Source: Marmoricola sp. (lineage in GTDB: Bacteria > Actinomycetota > Actinomycetes > Propionibacteriales > Nocardioidaceae). Taken from it: a stretch of 64,000 nt of DNA. The stretch spans positions 124,001 to 188,000 of the forward strand of contig JAOPYE010000014.1 of NCBI GenBank assembly GCA_025964775.1. Reading direction: 5' to 3'. Below are positions 51,305 to 59,117 of the stretch, piece by piece. Position numbers and translations under genes: made by a program. Numbering within the stretch: position 1 is the first letter of the stretch; every line of letters begins with the position of its first letter. The notes beneath the pieces are model-generated. The model ran no database searches, was not told the DNA's origin, and saw only the letters and a program-made list of their open reading frames with translations.

Positions 51305-52774
51305 TCAGGCCAGCGTCGCCGCGTGCCGTCCTGCCCGGCGACCGAAGTACGACCCCTCTGCGAGCTGGGTGCCGGAGGCATAGCCCTTGCCGTCCTGCGC
51401 GATGTTCGCGGCGCAGGCACCTGCGGCGTACAGGCCGTCGATGACCGAGCCGTCCTCGCGCTGGACCTGGCCGTCGACCGAGCACCGCATGCCGCCGAGG
51501 GTGAAGCCGGCGTACAGCGCCTTGCCCAGGGTCAGGTCGTAGGCGCCCCAGGGACCGTGGTCCTGCGGCGCGACCCAGTCCGGGTGCTTGTGGAACTCGG
51601 GGTCCTGGCCCTCGTGCGCGCTCTTGTTGTACGACGCCAGCGTCGCGACCAGGCGGCCTTCGGGGATGCCGAGCGCCGACTCCATCTCCTCGACCGTCTC
51701 CCAGCCGTCGATGAACGGGCACAGCGGCATCGTCGGGTGCTCGATGTGGGCCGAGTCGACGATCAGGTACGCCGCCTGGTCGGGCTGGTCCATGACGAAG
51801 CCGGAGGTCCGCGAGTGGTAGCTGTCCTCGGCGACGAACCGGTCGCCGTTCTTGTTCACCACGATGCCGGTGACCAGTTGTGACGGCGGGTAGAAGGGGG
51901 CAGTGATGAACGGCTGGTCCATGAACTTCAGCTGCGCGCCGGCCGATGCGCCCAGCCGGATGCCCAGGCCGTCGTCGTAGGTGTTGCCGAGGACGAACAG
52001 CTTCTCGCCGAGCGCCGGGGTGTTGGCAGCAACCATGTCAGCGTTCATCACGAACCCGCCGGCAGCGATGATCACAGCCTTCGCGCGCAGGGTGCCGGTC
52101 TCGCTGAACTTGCGCCACGCGACCCCGACCACGGCACCCGCCCCCCCATCAGGCGCTGCGTCGGTGATCAGGTGGGAGGCACCCGTCTCGTAGCGCACCT
52201 CGACGCCGGCCTCGGTGACGCGCTGGTCGAGCAGGTCCATCACCATCTGGGTGCCGCCGGTGTCACCGGGCACGGGCACCTTGTGGCCCCGCGGAGCCGG
52301 GATCGCCTGGTCGCGGAAGGGGTAGACCTTCTCGTTGCCGGTGAACATGAGGCCCTCGGTCTTCGGCTGGATCACGGCCTTGCCGGGGAAGTAGGAACGC
52401 TCGAACTGGAATCCCAGGGACTCGACCCAGTCGAAGTGCTCGACGCTGTCGTCGCAGAACGCGCGGATCTTGTCGGGCTCGGGTTCGCGGCTGATCGCGA
52501 GCAGGTACTTGTACATCTCCTCGGCGCTGTCCTCGTGCCCGGTCGCCTTCTGCACGGCGGTTCCACCACCGAGGTAGAAGTGACCCCCGGACATCGCGCT
52601 CGTGCCTCCGTATGTCGCGGCACGCTCGAGCAGGATCACGCGGGCACCGGCGCGGGCGGCCTCGAGTGCGGCACATCCTCCAGCGATGCCGAAGCCGATC
52701 ACGATCACGTCGGTCTCCTCGCAGTCCGCAGGGAGCGTGGCGGCAGCGACGAGGTCGGGGAGGTCGGTGGTCAT
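51305..52774 (-). CDS. FAD-dependent dehydrogenase (ketosteroid dehydrogenase/fumarate reductase-like)
   Basis: This 489-residue flavoprotein has the FAD motif DVIVIGFGIAGGCAALEAARAGARVILLERA at residues 22-52, TSAMSGGHFYLGGGT, AKAVIIAAGGFVMN, and a C-terminal GGMRCSVDGQVQREDGSVIDGLYAAGACAANIAQDGKGYASGTQLAEGSYFGRRAG. The layout is that of 3-ketosteroid delta-1-dehydrogenases and fumarate reductase flavoproteins. A KstR-type box (52797-52810) lies 23 bp upstream of the ATG at 52774, which favours a steroid catabolic role. Downstream are an aminotransferase and a MOSC gene. Confidence 0.82.
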   Translation of the reverse strand: MTTDLPDLVAAATLPADCEETDVIVIGFGIAGGCAALEAARAGARVILLERAATYGGTSAMSGGHFYLGGGTAVQKATGHEDSAEEMYKYLLAISREPEPDKIRAFCDDSVEHFDWVESLGFQFERSYFPGKAVIQPKTEGLMFTGNEKVYPFRDQAIPAPRGHKVPVPGDTGGTQMVMDLLDQRVTEAGVEVRYETGASHLITDAAPDGGAGAVVGVAWRKFSETGTLRAKAVIIAAGGFVMNADMVAANTPALGEKLFVLGNTYDDGLGIRLGASAGAQLKFMDQPFITAPFYPPSQLVTGIVVNKNGDRFVAEDSYHSRTSGFVMDQPDQAAYLIVDSAHIEHPTMPLCPFIDGWETVEEMESALGIPEGRLVATLASYNKSAHEGQDPEFHKHPDWVAPQDHGPWGAYDLTLGKALYAGFTLGGMRCSVDGQVQREDGSVIDGLYAAGACAANIAQDGKGYASGTQLAEGSYFGRRAGRHAATLA

Positions 52775-52796
52775 GGTGACCAGCGTAAGCGGAAAC

Positions 52797-52810
52797 TAGA
52801 ACAAGTTCTA
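52797..52810. promoter_or_regulatory. Second KstR-type operator box
   Basis: TAGAACAAGTTCTA is a perfect palindrome and an exact match to the published TnnAACnnGTTnnA consensus of KstR. It is 23 bp from the flavoprotein start, so binding would block transcription. Confidence 0.7.
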
Positions 52811-52884
52811 CCCTTCGAGACGGGCGCTGCCCGCCCTCCTCAGGGACCGCCCTTCGAGACGGCTCCCGTCATCCTCAGGGACCG
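52811..52884. repeat. Tandem dispersed repeat
   Basis: Two similar units, 52811-52849 and 52850-52884, each begin CCCTTCGAGACGG and end CCTCAGGGACCG. They match the segment at the start of the carboxyltransferase gene (40138-40178). The location is intergenic, between the flavoprotein and antiporter genes. Confidence 0.65.
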
Positions 52885-52940
52885 GACTGTGACGACCAGC
52901 CGATAGACTCAACCTCCGACTACCCGCCGAGGTGCCAGTC

Positions 52941-54431
52941 ATGACACTCGACGTCCACACCCTCAACCAGGGTCTCCTGGCGGGCTGTGGTGTGCTGCTG
53001 GTCGCGATCCTCGCAGTGCGGGCGTCGGTGCGTGCGGGCCTGCCGAGCCTGTTGCTGTACCTGCTCATCGGAGTCGGCCTCGGCGATGCCGGCCTGGGCG
53101 TGCACTTCTCGGATGCCGCAGTGGCCAACGCCCTCGGGTTCGCGGCACTGGTGATCATCCTGGCCGAGGGCGGTCTGACCACGAACTGGTCCGAGATGCG
53201 GCCGGTGGCCCGGATCGGGCTGTCGCTGGCCACCCTCGGGGTCGGAGTCAGTGTCGGGGTGGTGGCCGTCGCGGCCCACCTGCTGTTCGGGATGAACTGG
53301 CAGATCTCGGTGCTGCTCGGAGCGCTGACGTCGCCGACCGATGCGGCGGCGGTGTTCTCGGTGCTGCGCCGGGTGCCGCTTCCCCGACGGCTGAACTCGA
53401 TCCTCGAGGCCGAGTCGGGTCTCAATGACGCGCCGACGGTCGTCCTGGTCACCCTGGTCAGCGCGAGCGGCCATCACGCGATCGGCGGGTTCTTCGGCGA
53501 GGTTGCCCTCGAGCTCGCGATCGGCGTCCTCGGCGGCGCGTTGATCGGCTTCGGTGGCACGTGGCTGCTCCGGCGGGCGGCGCTGCCGTCGTCCGGCCTG
53601 TACCCCCTGGCGGTCCTCGCCTTCGCCGTCCTCGCGTACGCCGCGACCGCGACGATCCACGGGTCCGGGTTCGCCGCCGTCTACGTGGCCGCACTCTTCC
53701 TGGGCAACTCCGAACTGCCGCACCGCGCTGCGACCCGCTCCTTCGCCGAGGGGATGGCCTGGCTCGCCCAGATCGGGCTGTTCGTGATGCTCGGGCTGCT
53801 GGTCTCGCCGGGGCGGATCACCTGGGAGCACGTGGGTCTGGCCGTCGCTGCCGGGCTGGTCCTCACCTTCGTCGCGCGGCCGATCTCGGTGCTCGTCGCG
53901 TCCGTGGTCCAGCCGATGCCGTTGCGCGAGCTCGCCTTCATCAGCTGGGCCGGGCTGCGCGGTGCCGTGCCGATCGTGCTCGCCACGATCCCGCTCGCCA
54001 AGGGGGTGGACGGTGCACCCCGGCTTTTCGACATCGTCTTCGTGATGGTGGTGATCTACACCCTGGTCACTGCGCCGACGCTGCCGCTGGCCGCGCGGGT
54101 GCTCAAGGTCGCCCGACGCAACGAGCCGCGCGACCTCGAGGTCGAGGCCGCACCGCTCGAGCGCATCGCGGCCGATCTCCTGATGGTGACGATCTCGCCG
54201 AAGTCACTGATGCACGGGGTCGAGGTCGGCGAGCTCCGCCTGCCCAAGGGCACCTCGGTCTCGCTGATCGTGCGCGACGGCACGACGTTGGTGCCGCAGC
54301 CGCGCACGGTCCTGCGTCACGGTGACGAGCTGCTCGTCGTCGCTCCGAGGAAGTCGCGCGAGGCAGCCGAGGCGCGGCTGCGCGCGGTGTCCCACGGAGG
54401 CCGGCTGGCCCAGTGGCTGCATCCCGACTGA
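52941..54431 (+). CDS. Potassium/proton antiporter (CPA1 family with TrkA_C domain)
   Basis: This 496-residue protein has about 12 TM helices of the Na+/H+-exchanger fold (ALVIILAEGGLTTNW, GALTSPTDAAAVFSVLR, AESGLNDAPTVVLVTLVSASG), including the charged pair needed for transport. A C-terminal TrkA_C domain (residues ~410-490; LPKGTSVSLIVRDGTTLVPQPRTVLRHGDELLVVAP) suggests nucleotide-regulated K+/H+ exchange, as in CvrA/YjbQ relatives. The ATG at 52941 follows GAGGTG at a good distance; an in-frame GTG at 52932 is less likely. It stands alone as a transcription unit. Confidence 0.88.
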   Translation: MTLDVHTLNQGLLAGCGVLLVAILAVRASVRAGLPSLLLYLLIGVGLGDAGLGVHFSDAAVANALGFAALVIILAEGGLTTNWSEMRPVARIGLSLATLGVGVSVGVVAVAAHLLFGMNWQISVLLGALTSPTDAAAVFSVLRRVPLPRRLNSILEAESGLNDAPTVVLVTLVSASGHHAIGGFFGEVALELAIGVLGGALIGFGGTWLLRRAALPSSGLYPLAVLAFAVLAYAATATIHGSGFAAVYVAALFLGNSELPHRAATRSFAEGMAWLAQIGLFVMLGLLVSPGRITWEHVGLAVAAGLVLTFVARPISVLVASVVQPMPLRELAFISWAGLRGAVPIVLATIPLAKGVDGAPRLFDIVFVMVVIYTLVTAPTLPLAARVLKVARRNEPRDLEVEAAPLERIAADLLMVTISPKSLMHGVEVGELRLPKGTSVSLIVRDGTTLVPQPRTVLRHGDELLVVAPRKSREAAEARLRAVSHGGRLAQWLHPD

Positions 54432-54455
54432 CACAGCCGTGATGTAGGACGCGTT

Positions 54456-54506
54456 TGCAACGTCTCGGTTGTCCATGACCGTAAAACGCAACCGAGGTGT
54501 TGCAAC
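54456..54506. terminator. Inverted repeat downstream of the antiporter gene
   Basis: TTGCAACGTCTCGGTTG (54456-54472) and CAACCGAGGTGTTGCAA (54490-54506) pair at 15 of 17 positions with a 17-base loop. It may be a terminator or a large operator for the next gene, whose start lies ~50 bp on. There is no T-run. Confidence 0.5.
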
Positions 54507-54554
54507 GGGTCTCATTCGAAACGGAATCGCGACGCGATACCTATGCTGCCGGGC

Positions 54555-54998
54555 ATGGACAGCGCGCGCGAGATCGAGAACCTGCTCTACACCTACGCCG
54601 AGAGGATCGATCTCGGCGACTTCGACGGGGTCGCCGATCTCTTCACGCACGCCACGATCTTCGCCTCGGAGGACGGGCCGCCCGAGACCCGTTTCGTCGG
54701 CCGCGAGGGCGCGCTGAAGATGTACAGCATGTCGACGCGCCGGTACGACGACGACGGCACGCCGAAGACCAAGCACCTCACGACCAACGCGATCATCCAC
54801 GTCGACGAAGCAGCAGGCACAGCGACCTGTCGCTCGTACTACTGCGTCATCCAGGCAACCCCGGCACTGCCGCTGCAACCGATCATCGCCGGTCGCTACC
54901 ACGACACGTTCGAGGTCATCGACGGCTCGTGGTGGTTCGCGACCCGCACCCTGTTCGTCGACCTGATGGGTGACCTGAGCCAGCACCTGCTCTGGTGA
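54555..54998 (+). CDS. SnoaL-like (NTF2-fold) protein
   Basis: This 147-residue protein has the NTF2/SnoaL alpha-plus-beta pattern: REIENLLYTYAERIDLGDFDGVADLFTHATIF at the N-terminus, then ATCRSYYCVIQATPALPLQPIIAGRYHDTFEVIDGSWWFATRTLFVDLMGD at the C-terminus. The cavity can hold small steroids, polyketides or other ligands and some members are isomerases or hydroxylases. The ATG at 54555 was chosen over one 12 bases upstream because the conserved helix begins just after it. The upstream inverted repeat may control it. Confidence 0.82.
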   Translation: MDSAREIENLLYTYAERIDLGDFDGVADLFTHATIFASEDGPPETRFVGREGALKMYSMSTRRYDDDGTPKTKHLTTNAIIHVDEAAGTATCRSYYCVIQATPALPLQPIIAGRYHDTFEVIDGSWWFATRTLFVDLMGDLSQHLLW

Positions 54999-55016
54999 CG
55001 CGGCGCCCGTCTCGAA

Positions 55017-55544
55017 CTACTTGCAGGTGACCACGGGGTGCGTGAGCAGGATCCGTTGCGGAGCGTGCCGGGCGAGCTTCTTGAACTGGTCACCGATGAA
55101 GACGTCGATCCCCGGACCGTAGTCGGTCACGTCGACGACGACCTTGGTCTGCGGGCCGAGCGCCTCGGCGACGAGCTTGGCCTTCGGGTCGTTGATGATC
55201 GTGGTGCGCACCTGGGCGCGAGAGACCACGATGCCGGCGGCGGCGTTGCCGATCGCACCCGGCTTGAAACCGGCGTGCTCGAGCAGGTTGAGCGTGGCCT
55301 GGGCCCGGCCGCTGAGCTGGCCGGCGTTGAAGACGCTGACGGTCACGTCGCTGCGGCGCACGTAGCGCACGATCGTCTGGTTCTGAGCACTGCACGTCGG
55401 CCCTGTGCTCGGAGTCGCTGCCGGCGAGCTGTCCTTCTTGATCGGCGCAGTCACAGCGTTGATGCCCCAGATCGACATGAAGACGACCACGGCCGCGGTG
55501 CCGACCAGCGTGACCGCCGTGATCAGGTGCCGCCGATCCGTCAC
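55017..55544 (-). CDS. LytR C-terminal-domain membrane protein
   Basis: This 175-residue protein has one TM helix near the start (ITAVTLVGTAAVVVFMSIWGI), a Ser/Pro linker and a LytR_C domain (SDVTVSVFNAGQLSGRAQATLNLLEHAGFKPGAIGNAA...AEALGPQTKVVVDVTDYGPGIDVFIG). LytR_C proteins are found next to cell-wall attachment enzymes, although no LCP domain is present here. The GTG start overlaps the upstream stop (GTGA, 55541-55544), so the pair is coupled. It ends in a cysteine-containing tail. Confidence 0.82.
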   Translation of the reverse strand: MTDRRHLITAVTLVGTAAVVVFMSIWGINAVTAPIKKDSSPAATPSTGPTCSAQNQTIVRYVRRSDVTVSVFNAGQLSGRAQATLNLLEHAGFKPGAIGNAAAGIVVSRAQVRTTIINDPKAKLVAEALGPQTKVVVDVTDYGPGIDVFIGDQFKKLARHAPQRILLTHPVVTCK

Positions 55545-55840
55545 GGGGTCACCAGGTGCACCCGGGCGTGCACGACGTGGCGTTGCTGGAGCGCGGCGCG
55601 GAGGGCCCGGTGCAGGCCGTCCTCGAGGTACAGGTCGTCGCCCCACTGCACCACGTGGGCGAACAGGTCCCCGAAGAACGTCGAGTCCTCGTCGAGGAGC
55701 GCGGCGAGCTGCAGGGTGTCCTTGGTCGTCACGAGCTCATCGAGGCGCACCGGGCGCGGTGGCAGCGCCGCCCAGTCCCGCGGCCCCAGATCGTGGGCCG
55801 GATACGGGCGCCCGTCGCCGATGCGCTTGAAGATCACCAC
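55541..55840 (-). CDS. VapB-annotated small actinobacterial protein
   Basis: This 99-residue protein has the pattern FKRIGDGRPYPAHDLGPRDWAALPPRPVRLDELVTTKDTLQLAALLDEDSTFFGDLFAHVVQWGDDLYLEDGLHRALRAALQQRHVVHARVH. The family is annotated as VapB-type antitoxin in databases but is very conserved, is often near LytR_C genes, and no PIN toxin is adjacent here. A non-toxin role is therefore possible. The GTG at 55840 (or 55837) was taken as start. Confidence 0.75.
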   Translation of the reverse strand: MVIFKRIGDGRPYPAHDLGPRDWAALPPRPVRLDELVTTKDTLQLAALLDEDSTFFGDLFAHVVQWGDDLYLEDGLHRALRAALQQRHVVHARVHLVTP

Positions 55841-55894
55841 GCCATCATAGGAAAGTCGGGGAAGGAGACTTCCCGCACAGTCGATCCGTGGTCT

Positions 55895-55911
55895 ATTGAC
55901 ACACGTTCAAT
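55895..55911. promoter_or_regulatory. Weak palindrome upstream of the EphD-like pair
   Basis: ATTGA and TCAAT are inverted arms separated by 7 bases, and the site contains a -35-like TTGACA. It lies 19 bp before the hydrolase start and may be a promoter with an operator overlapping it. Confidence 0.35.
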
Positions 55912-55930
55912 GACGTAGAACGGTGCGTAC

Positions 55931-56839
55931 ATGACCCAGACGTTTGTCAAGACCGTGACGTCGGCCGACGGCACCCGAGTGGCGGTGTTCGAGTCCGGCA
56001 ACCCCGCGGGTCCGGCCGTCGTTGCCGTCCACGGCTACCCCGACAACCACACGGTCTGGGACGGCATCGCCACCGAGCTCGGCGACCGCTACCGGGTCAT
56101 CAGCTACGACGTGCGCGGTGCTGGTGAGTCCGACAAGCCGACGGCCAGGACGGCGTACCGGATCGAGCGGCTGACCGAGGACTTCGCGGCCGTCATCGAC
56201 GATGTCAGCCCGGATTCACCGGTGCACCTGCTGGCCCACGACTGGGGCGCCATCCAGTCCTGGGGTCCCGTGAGCGACCCCGCATTCCGTGGCCGGATCG
56301 CGTCCCACACGTCGATCTCAGGCCCCTCGATGGACTACGCCGGCGCCTGGATGCGCGATCGGAGCCACCTCGGCGCGACGGCGCGCCAGCTCCTGCACTC
56401 GTACTACATGTTCCTCTTCCAGATCCCGCGGCTGCCCGAGCGCCTGGTGCGGCTGGCGTTCGTGGAGCGGGGCATCGCGCGCGTCGAGCTCCTCGGTCGT
56501 CCCGACGCCGACAGCGCCACCCCCGTGGTGCGCGGTATCGCGGACAGGACCAACGGCATCAACCTGTACCGGGCCAACGTCCTGCAGCGGGTGACCCGGC
56601 CGAAGCCGCAGCGCACGTTCGTTCCGACCCAGGTCCTTGCCCCGGTCGACGATCCGTTCGCCGGCGTTGCGGTGGCCACCGGCGCCCCGGTCCCGTACGT
56701 CGACGACCTCACCGTCGTCGAGATTCCCGGGAGCCACTGGGTCGTGACCGCGCGCCCGGACCTGATCGCGATGTACGTCCACGACTTCATCGAAGCCACG
56801 GTGCCGGCGGCCACGCCCGGGAAGCGGGCCCGTCGATGA
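55931..56839 (+). CDS. Alpha/beta hydrolase, epoxide-hydrolase-like (EphD N-terminal half homologue)
   Basis: This 302-residue hydrolase has VHGYPDNHTVWDGIA, the nucleophile Asp104 in LLAHDWGAIQSWG (H-D-W-G type as in epoxide hydrolases and dehalogenases), and the C-terminal catalytic His in VEIPGSHWVV. It looks like the first half of mycobacterial EphD, which is fused to a short-chain dehydrogenase; the SDR is the next gene here. It may open epoxides or hydrolyse lipid esters. The ATG at 55931 was chosen. Confidence 0.85.
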   Translation: MTQTFVKTVTSADGTRVAVFESGNPAGPAVVAVHGYPDNHTVWDGIATELGDRYRVISYDVRGAGESDKPTARTAYRIERLTEDFAAVIDDVSPDSPVHLLAHDWGAIQSWGPVSDPAFRGRIASHTSISGPSMDYAGAWMRDRSHLGATARQLLHSYYMFLFQIPRLPERLVRLAFVERGIARVELLGRPDADSATPVVRGIADRTNGINLYRANVLQRVTRPKPQRTFVPTQVLAPVDDPFAGVAVATGAPVPYVDDLTVVEIPGSHWVVTARPDLIAMYVHDFIEATVPAATPGKRARR

Positions 56840-56910
56840 TCCCGGCGCACGACCCGGTCCGGGTCGTCGCGCTTGCCGGGACGTCATGACCAGCCTAGGA
56901 AAGGCAACCC

Positions 56911-57735
56911 ATGAGCTACTCGAAGATCGACCTGAGCGGCGCGGTCGTCGCGATCACCGGCGGAGCACAGGGCATCGGCCGGGCGACCGCCGAGGCCTTC
57001 GCCGCGCGCGGTGCAGTCGTCGCGGTCGGTGACCTCGACGACGTACTGGCCAAGGAGACGGCGGCCACGTACGGCGGGACCGGCTACGCCCTCGACGTGA
57101 CCGACCCGGACGCGTACGCGGCCTTCCTCGAGAACGTGGAGAACCAGCACGGCCCCCTCGACATCCTGGTCAACAACGCCGGTGTGATGCCGAACGGCGG
57201 CTTCCTCGAGCTCGATGCGCGCACCGACCGGATGACCATCGAGATCAACCTGTTCGGCGTGCTCCACGGGATGCGGCTGGCGTTGCCCGGCATGCTCGAG
57301 CGCGGTCGTGGGCACATCGTCAACGTCGCGTCGCTCGCCGGGAAGTTCCCGGTCAAGGGCCTCGCGACGTACAACGCCAGCAAGTTCGCGGTGGTCGGGC
57401 TGACCGCGGCGACCCGGCTCGAGTACGCCGATCGCGGGGTGAGCATCACGGCGGTGCTGCCGTCAGCGGTCGACACGGCGCTGGCCTCCGGCCTGGACAT
57501 GAAGCCGATCCCGAAGGTCAAGGCGTCGGACATCGCCGACGCGGTCGTCGGGTCGGTCGCCTCGCGGAAGGGCGAGATCGCCGCACCCGGGTACGTCGGC
57601 GCGTTGGCGAACGCGGCCACGCTGACACCGGAGCCGGCGATGAAGCTGATCCGCCGGCTGATGCGCGATGACCGGGCGTTGCTGCCGGACTCGGACGAGC
57701 GGAAGGCCTATCGGGCCCGGCTCGAGCTCGAGTAG
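56911..57735 (+). CDS. Short-chain dehydrogenase (EphD C-terminal half homologue)
   Basis: This 274-residue classical SDR has VVAITGGAQGIGRATAEAF, NNAGVMPNGGF, the catalytic Ser in VASLAG and Y-x-x-x-K in TYNASKFAV. It sits 71 bp after the hydrolase, the order in which both domains appear in mycobacterial EphD; the two proteins may work together on lipids. The start ATG follows AAAGG upstream. It converges with a small membrane-protein gene. Confidence 0.88.
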   Translation: MSYSKIDLSGAVVAITGGAQGIGRATAEAFAARGAVVAVGDLDDVLAKETAATYGGTGYALDVTDPDAYAAFLENVENQHGPLDILVNNAGVMPNGGFLELDARTDRMTIEINLFGVLHGMRLALPGMLERGRGHIVNVASLAGKFPVKGLATYNASKFAVVGLTAATRLEYADRGVSITAVLPSAVDTALASGLDMKPIPKVKASDIADAVVGSVASRKGEIAAPGYVGALANAATLTPEPAMKLIRRLMRDDRALLPDSDERKAYRARLELE

Positions 57736-57736
57736 G

Positions 57737-57976
57737 TCAGAGCGAGGCGCGCAGCGGCGCGGCCTCGACCGGCAGGCTGGTGATGAACTCGTACGTGCTG
57801 CGTCCGGCGTCGGTGCGCACCGCGATCGTGTCGCTCGAGGTCCGCTGCTCGGGGATGGGGCGAGCGGCGGCGACCGTCGGAGGACCGACCAGCGGGATGA
57901 CGGACTTGGAGGCTTCGATCAGGACGACGGCGCATGCCGCAGCGATCAGGATCAGGCCCAGGGCGATGACGAGCAT
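57737..57976 (-). CDS. Small single-TM protein
   Basis: This 79-residue protein starts with a TM helix (MLVIALGLILIAAACAVVLIEAS) and has a Pro/Ala-rich linker and short soluble tail (RSTYEFITSLPVEAAP). AGGAGG precedes the ATG at 57976. It has no recognised domain. It is divergent from the LLM oxidoreductase gene, with the ~120-bp region between them presumably holding both promoters. Confidence 0.65.
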   Translation of the reverse strand: MLVIALGLILIAAACAVVLIEASKSVIPLVGPPTVAAARPIPEQRTSSDTIAVRTDAGRSTYEFITSLPVEAAPLRASL

Positions 57977-58100
57977 GTCTACCTCCTTCGTCCGACCTCC
58001 GCAGTTTTGCGGTGGTGTGCACGGATAAACGACGCTCGTCACCGTCTGGTTACGGCTTTCGGTCCGGTTTGCCGGAATCTTTCGCCAGTACGCTTCGGCG

Positions 58101-59117
58101 GTGCTCCTTGACACCTCCCCGATCCTCGATCTCGCCTACCACGGGGACCCGTCCGGAGTCGCCGCGACGGCTCGTGCTGCCGAGGCGAGGGGAGTCGGTG
58201 CGTTGTTCGTCGCTGAGGCGGCGCACGACCCGTACGTCGCCCTCGCGCTGGCGTGCACCTCGACCCGGCGGATGACGCTGGGCACCTCGGTCGCGGTTGC
58301 CTTCGCGCGCACGCCGATGGCGACGGCGTACTCGGCGTGGGACGTGCACCGGCTCTCCGGCGGTCGCCTGGTCCTCGGCCTCGGGACCCAGATCAAGCCG
58401 CACATCACCCGACGGTTCGCGATGCCGTGGTCGAGCCCCGCTGCCCGGATGGCCGAGTACGTCGAGGCGCTGCGCGCGATCTGGAGCAGCTGGCAGACCG
58501 GTGAAGCGCTGGATTTCCACGGGGAGTTCTACACGCACACGCTGATGCCGCCGCTGTTCAACGCCGGGCCGATCGACGCCGGTCCGCCACCGGTGTGGTT
58601 GGCGGCGGTCGGTCCACGCATGGTGTCCGTGGCCGGGGCGGTCGCGGACGGGTTGATCTGCCACCCGTTGCTCTCGCGCAGCTACCTCACGGACGTGGTC
58701 CTGCCGACGATCCAGTCGTCCCGTGCTGGCGGAGCGCGCGCGGCGGAGCCCTTCACGGTCTCCTCCCTGTGCCTCGTCGCCACCGGGCGCACCCAGGAGC
58801 AGCTGGCGGCCGCCGTCGTGCGCGTTCGCCGGCAGATCGGGTTCTACGCCTCGACCCCGGCCTATCGGACGGTGCTCGACCACCACGGCTGGGGCGAGCT
58901 GCACGAGCAGGCGCACGCCTTCACCAAGGCCGGACGCTGGACCGAGCTCGGTGACCTGGTCGACGACGAGGTGCTGGGCACCTTCGCCGTCGTGGGTGGG
59001 CTCGCCGACGCCCGGGCCGGCCTGCGCGAACGGTTCGCGCGCCTGGCCCAGCGGTGCTGCCCTTCGATGCCGTACGTCGCCGACGAACTACTTGCCCTCG
59101 ACCTCGTCGCGGGCTGA
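58101..59117 (+). CDS. LLM-class F420-dependent oxidoreductase
   Basis: This 338-residue protein matches the luciferase-like monooxygenase superfamily: DLAYHGDPSGVAATARAAEARGVGALFVAEAAHDPY, LGTSVAVAFARTPMATAYSAWDVHRLSGGRLVLGLGTQIKPH, and PPVWLAAVGPRMVSVAGAVADGLICHPL. The TIM-barrel uses F420 or FMN; in actinobacteria F420 is likely. The reaction is unknown. The GTG at 58101 was chosen. Its last 30 bases overlap the tail of the MurJ gene on the other strand. Confidence 0.85.
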   Translation: MLLDTSPILDLAYHGDPSGVAATARAAEARGVGALFVAEAAHDPYVALALACTSTRRMTLGTSVAVAFARTPMATAYSAWDVHRLSGGRLVLGLGTQIKPHITRRFAMPWSSPAARMAEYVEALRAIWSSWQTGEALDFHGEFYTHTLMPPLFNAGPIDAGPPPVWLAAVGPRMVSVAGAVADGLICHPLLSRSYLTDVVLPTIQSSRAGGARAAEPFTVSSLCLVATGRTQEQLAAAVVRVRRQIGFYASTPAYRTVLDHHGWGELHEQAHAFTKAGRWTELGDLVDDEVLGTFAVVGGLADARAGLRERFARLAQRCCPSMPYVADELLALDLVAG

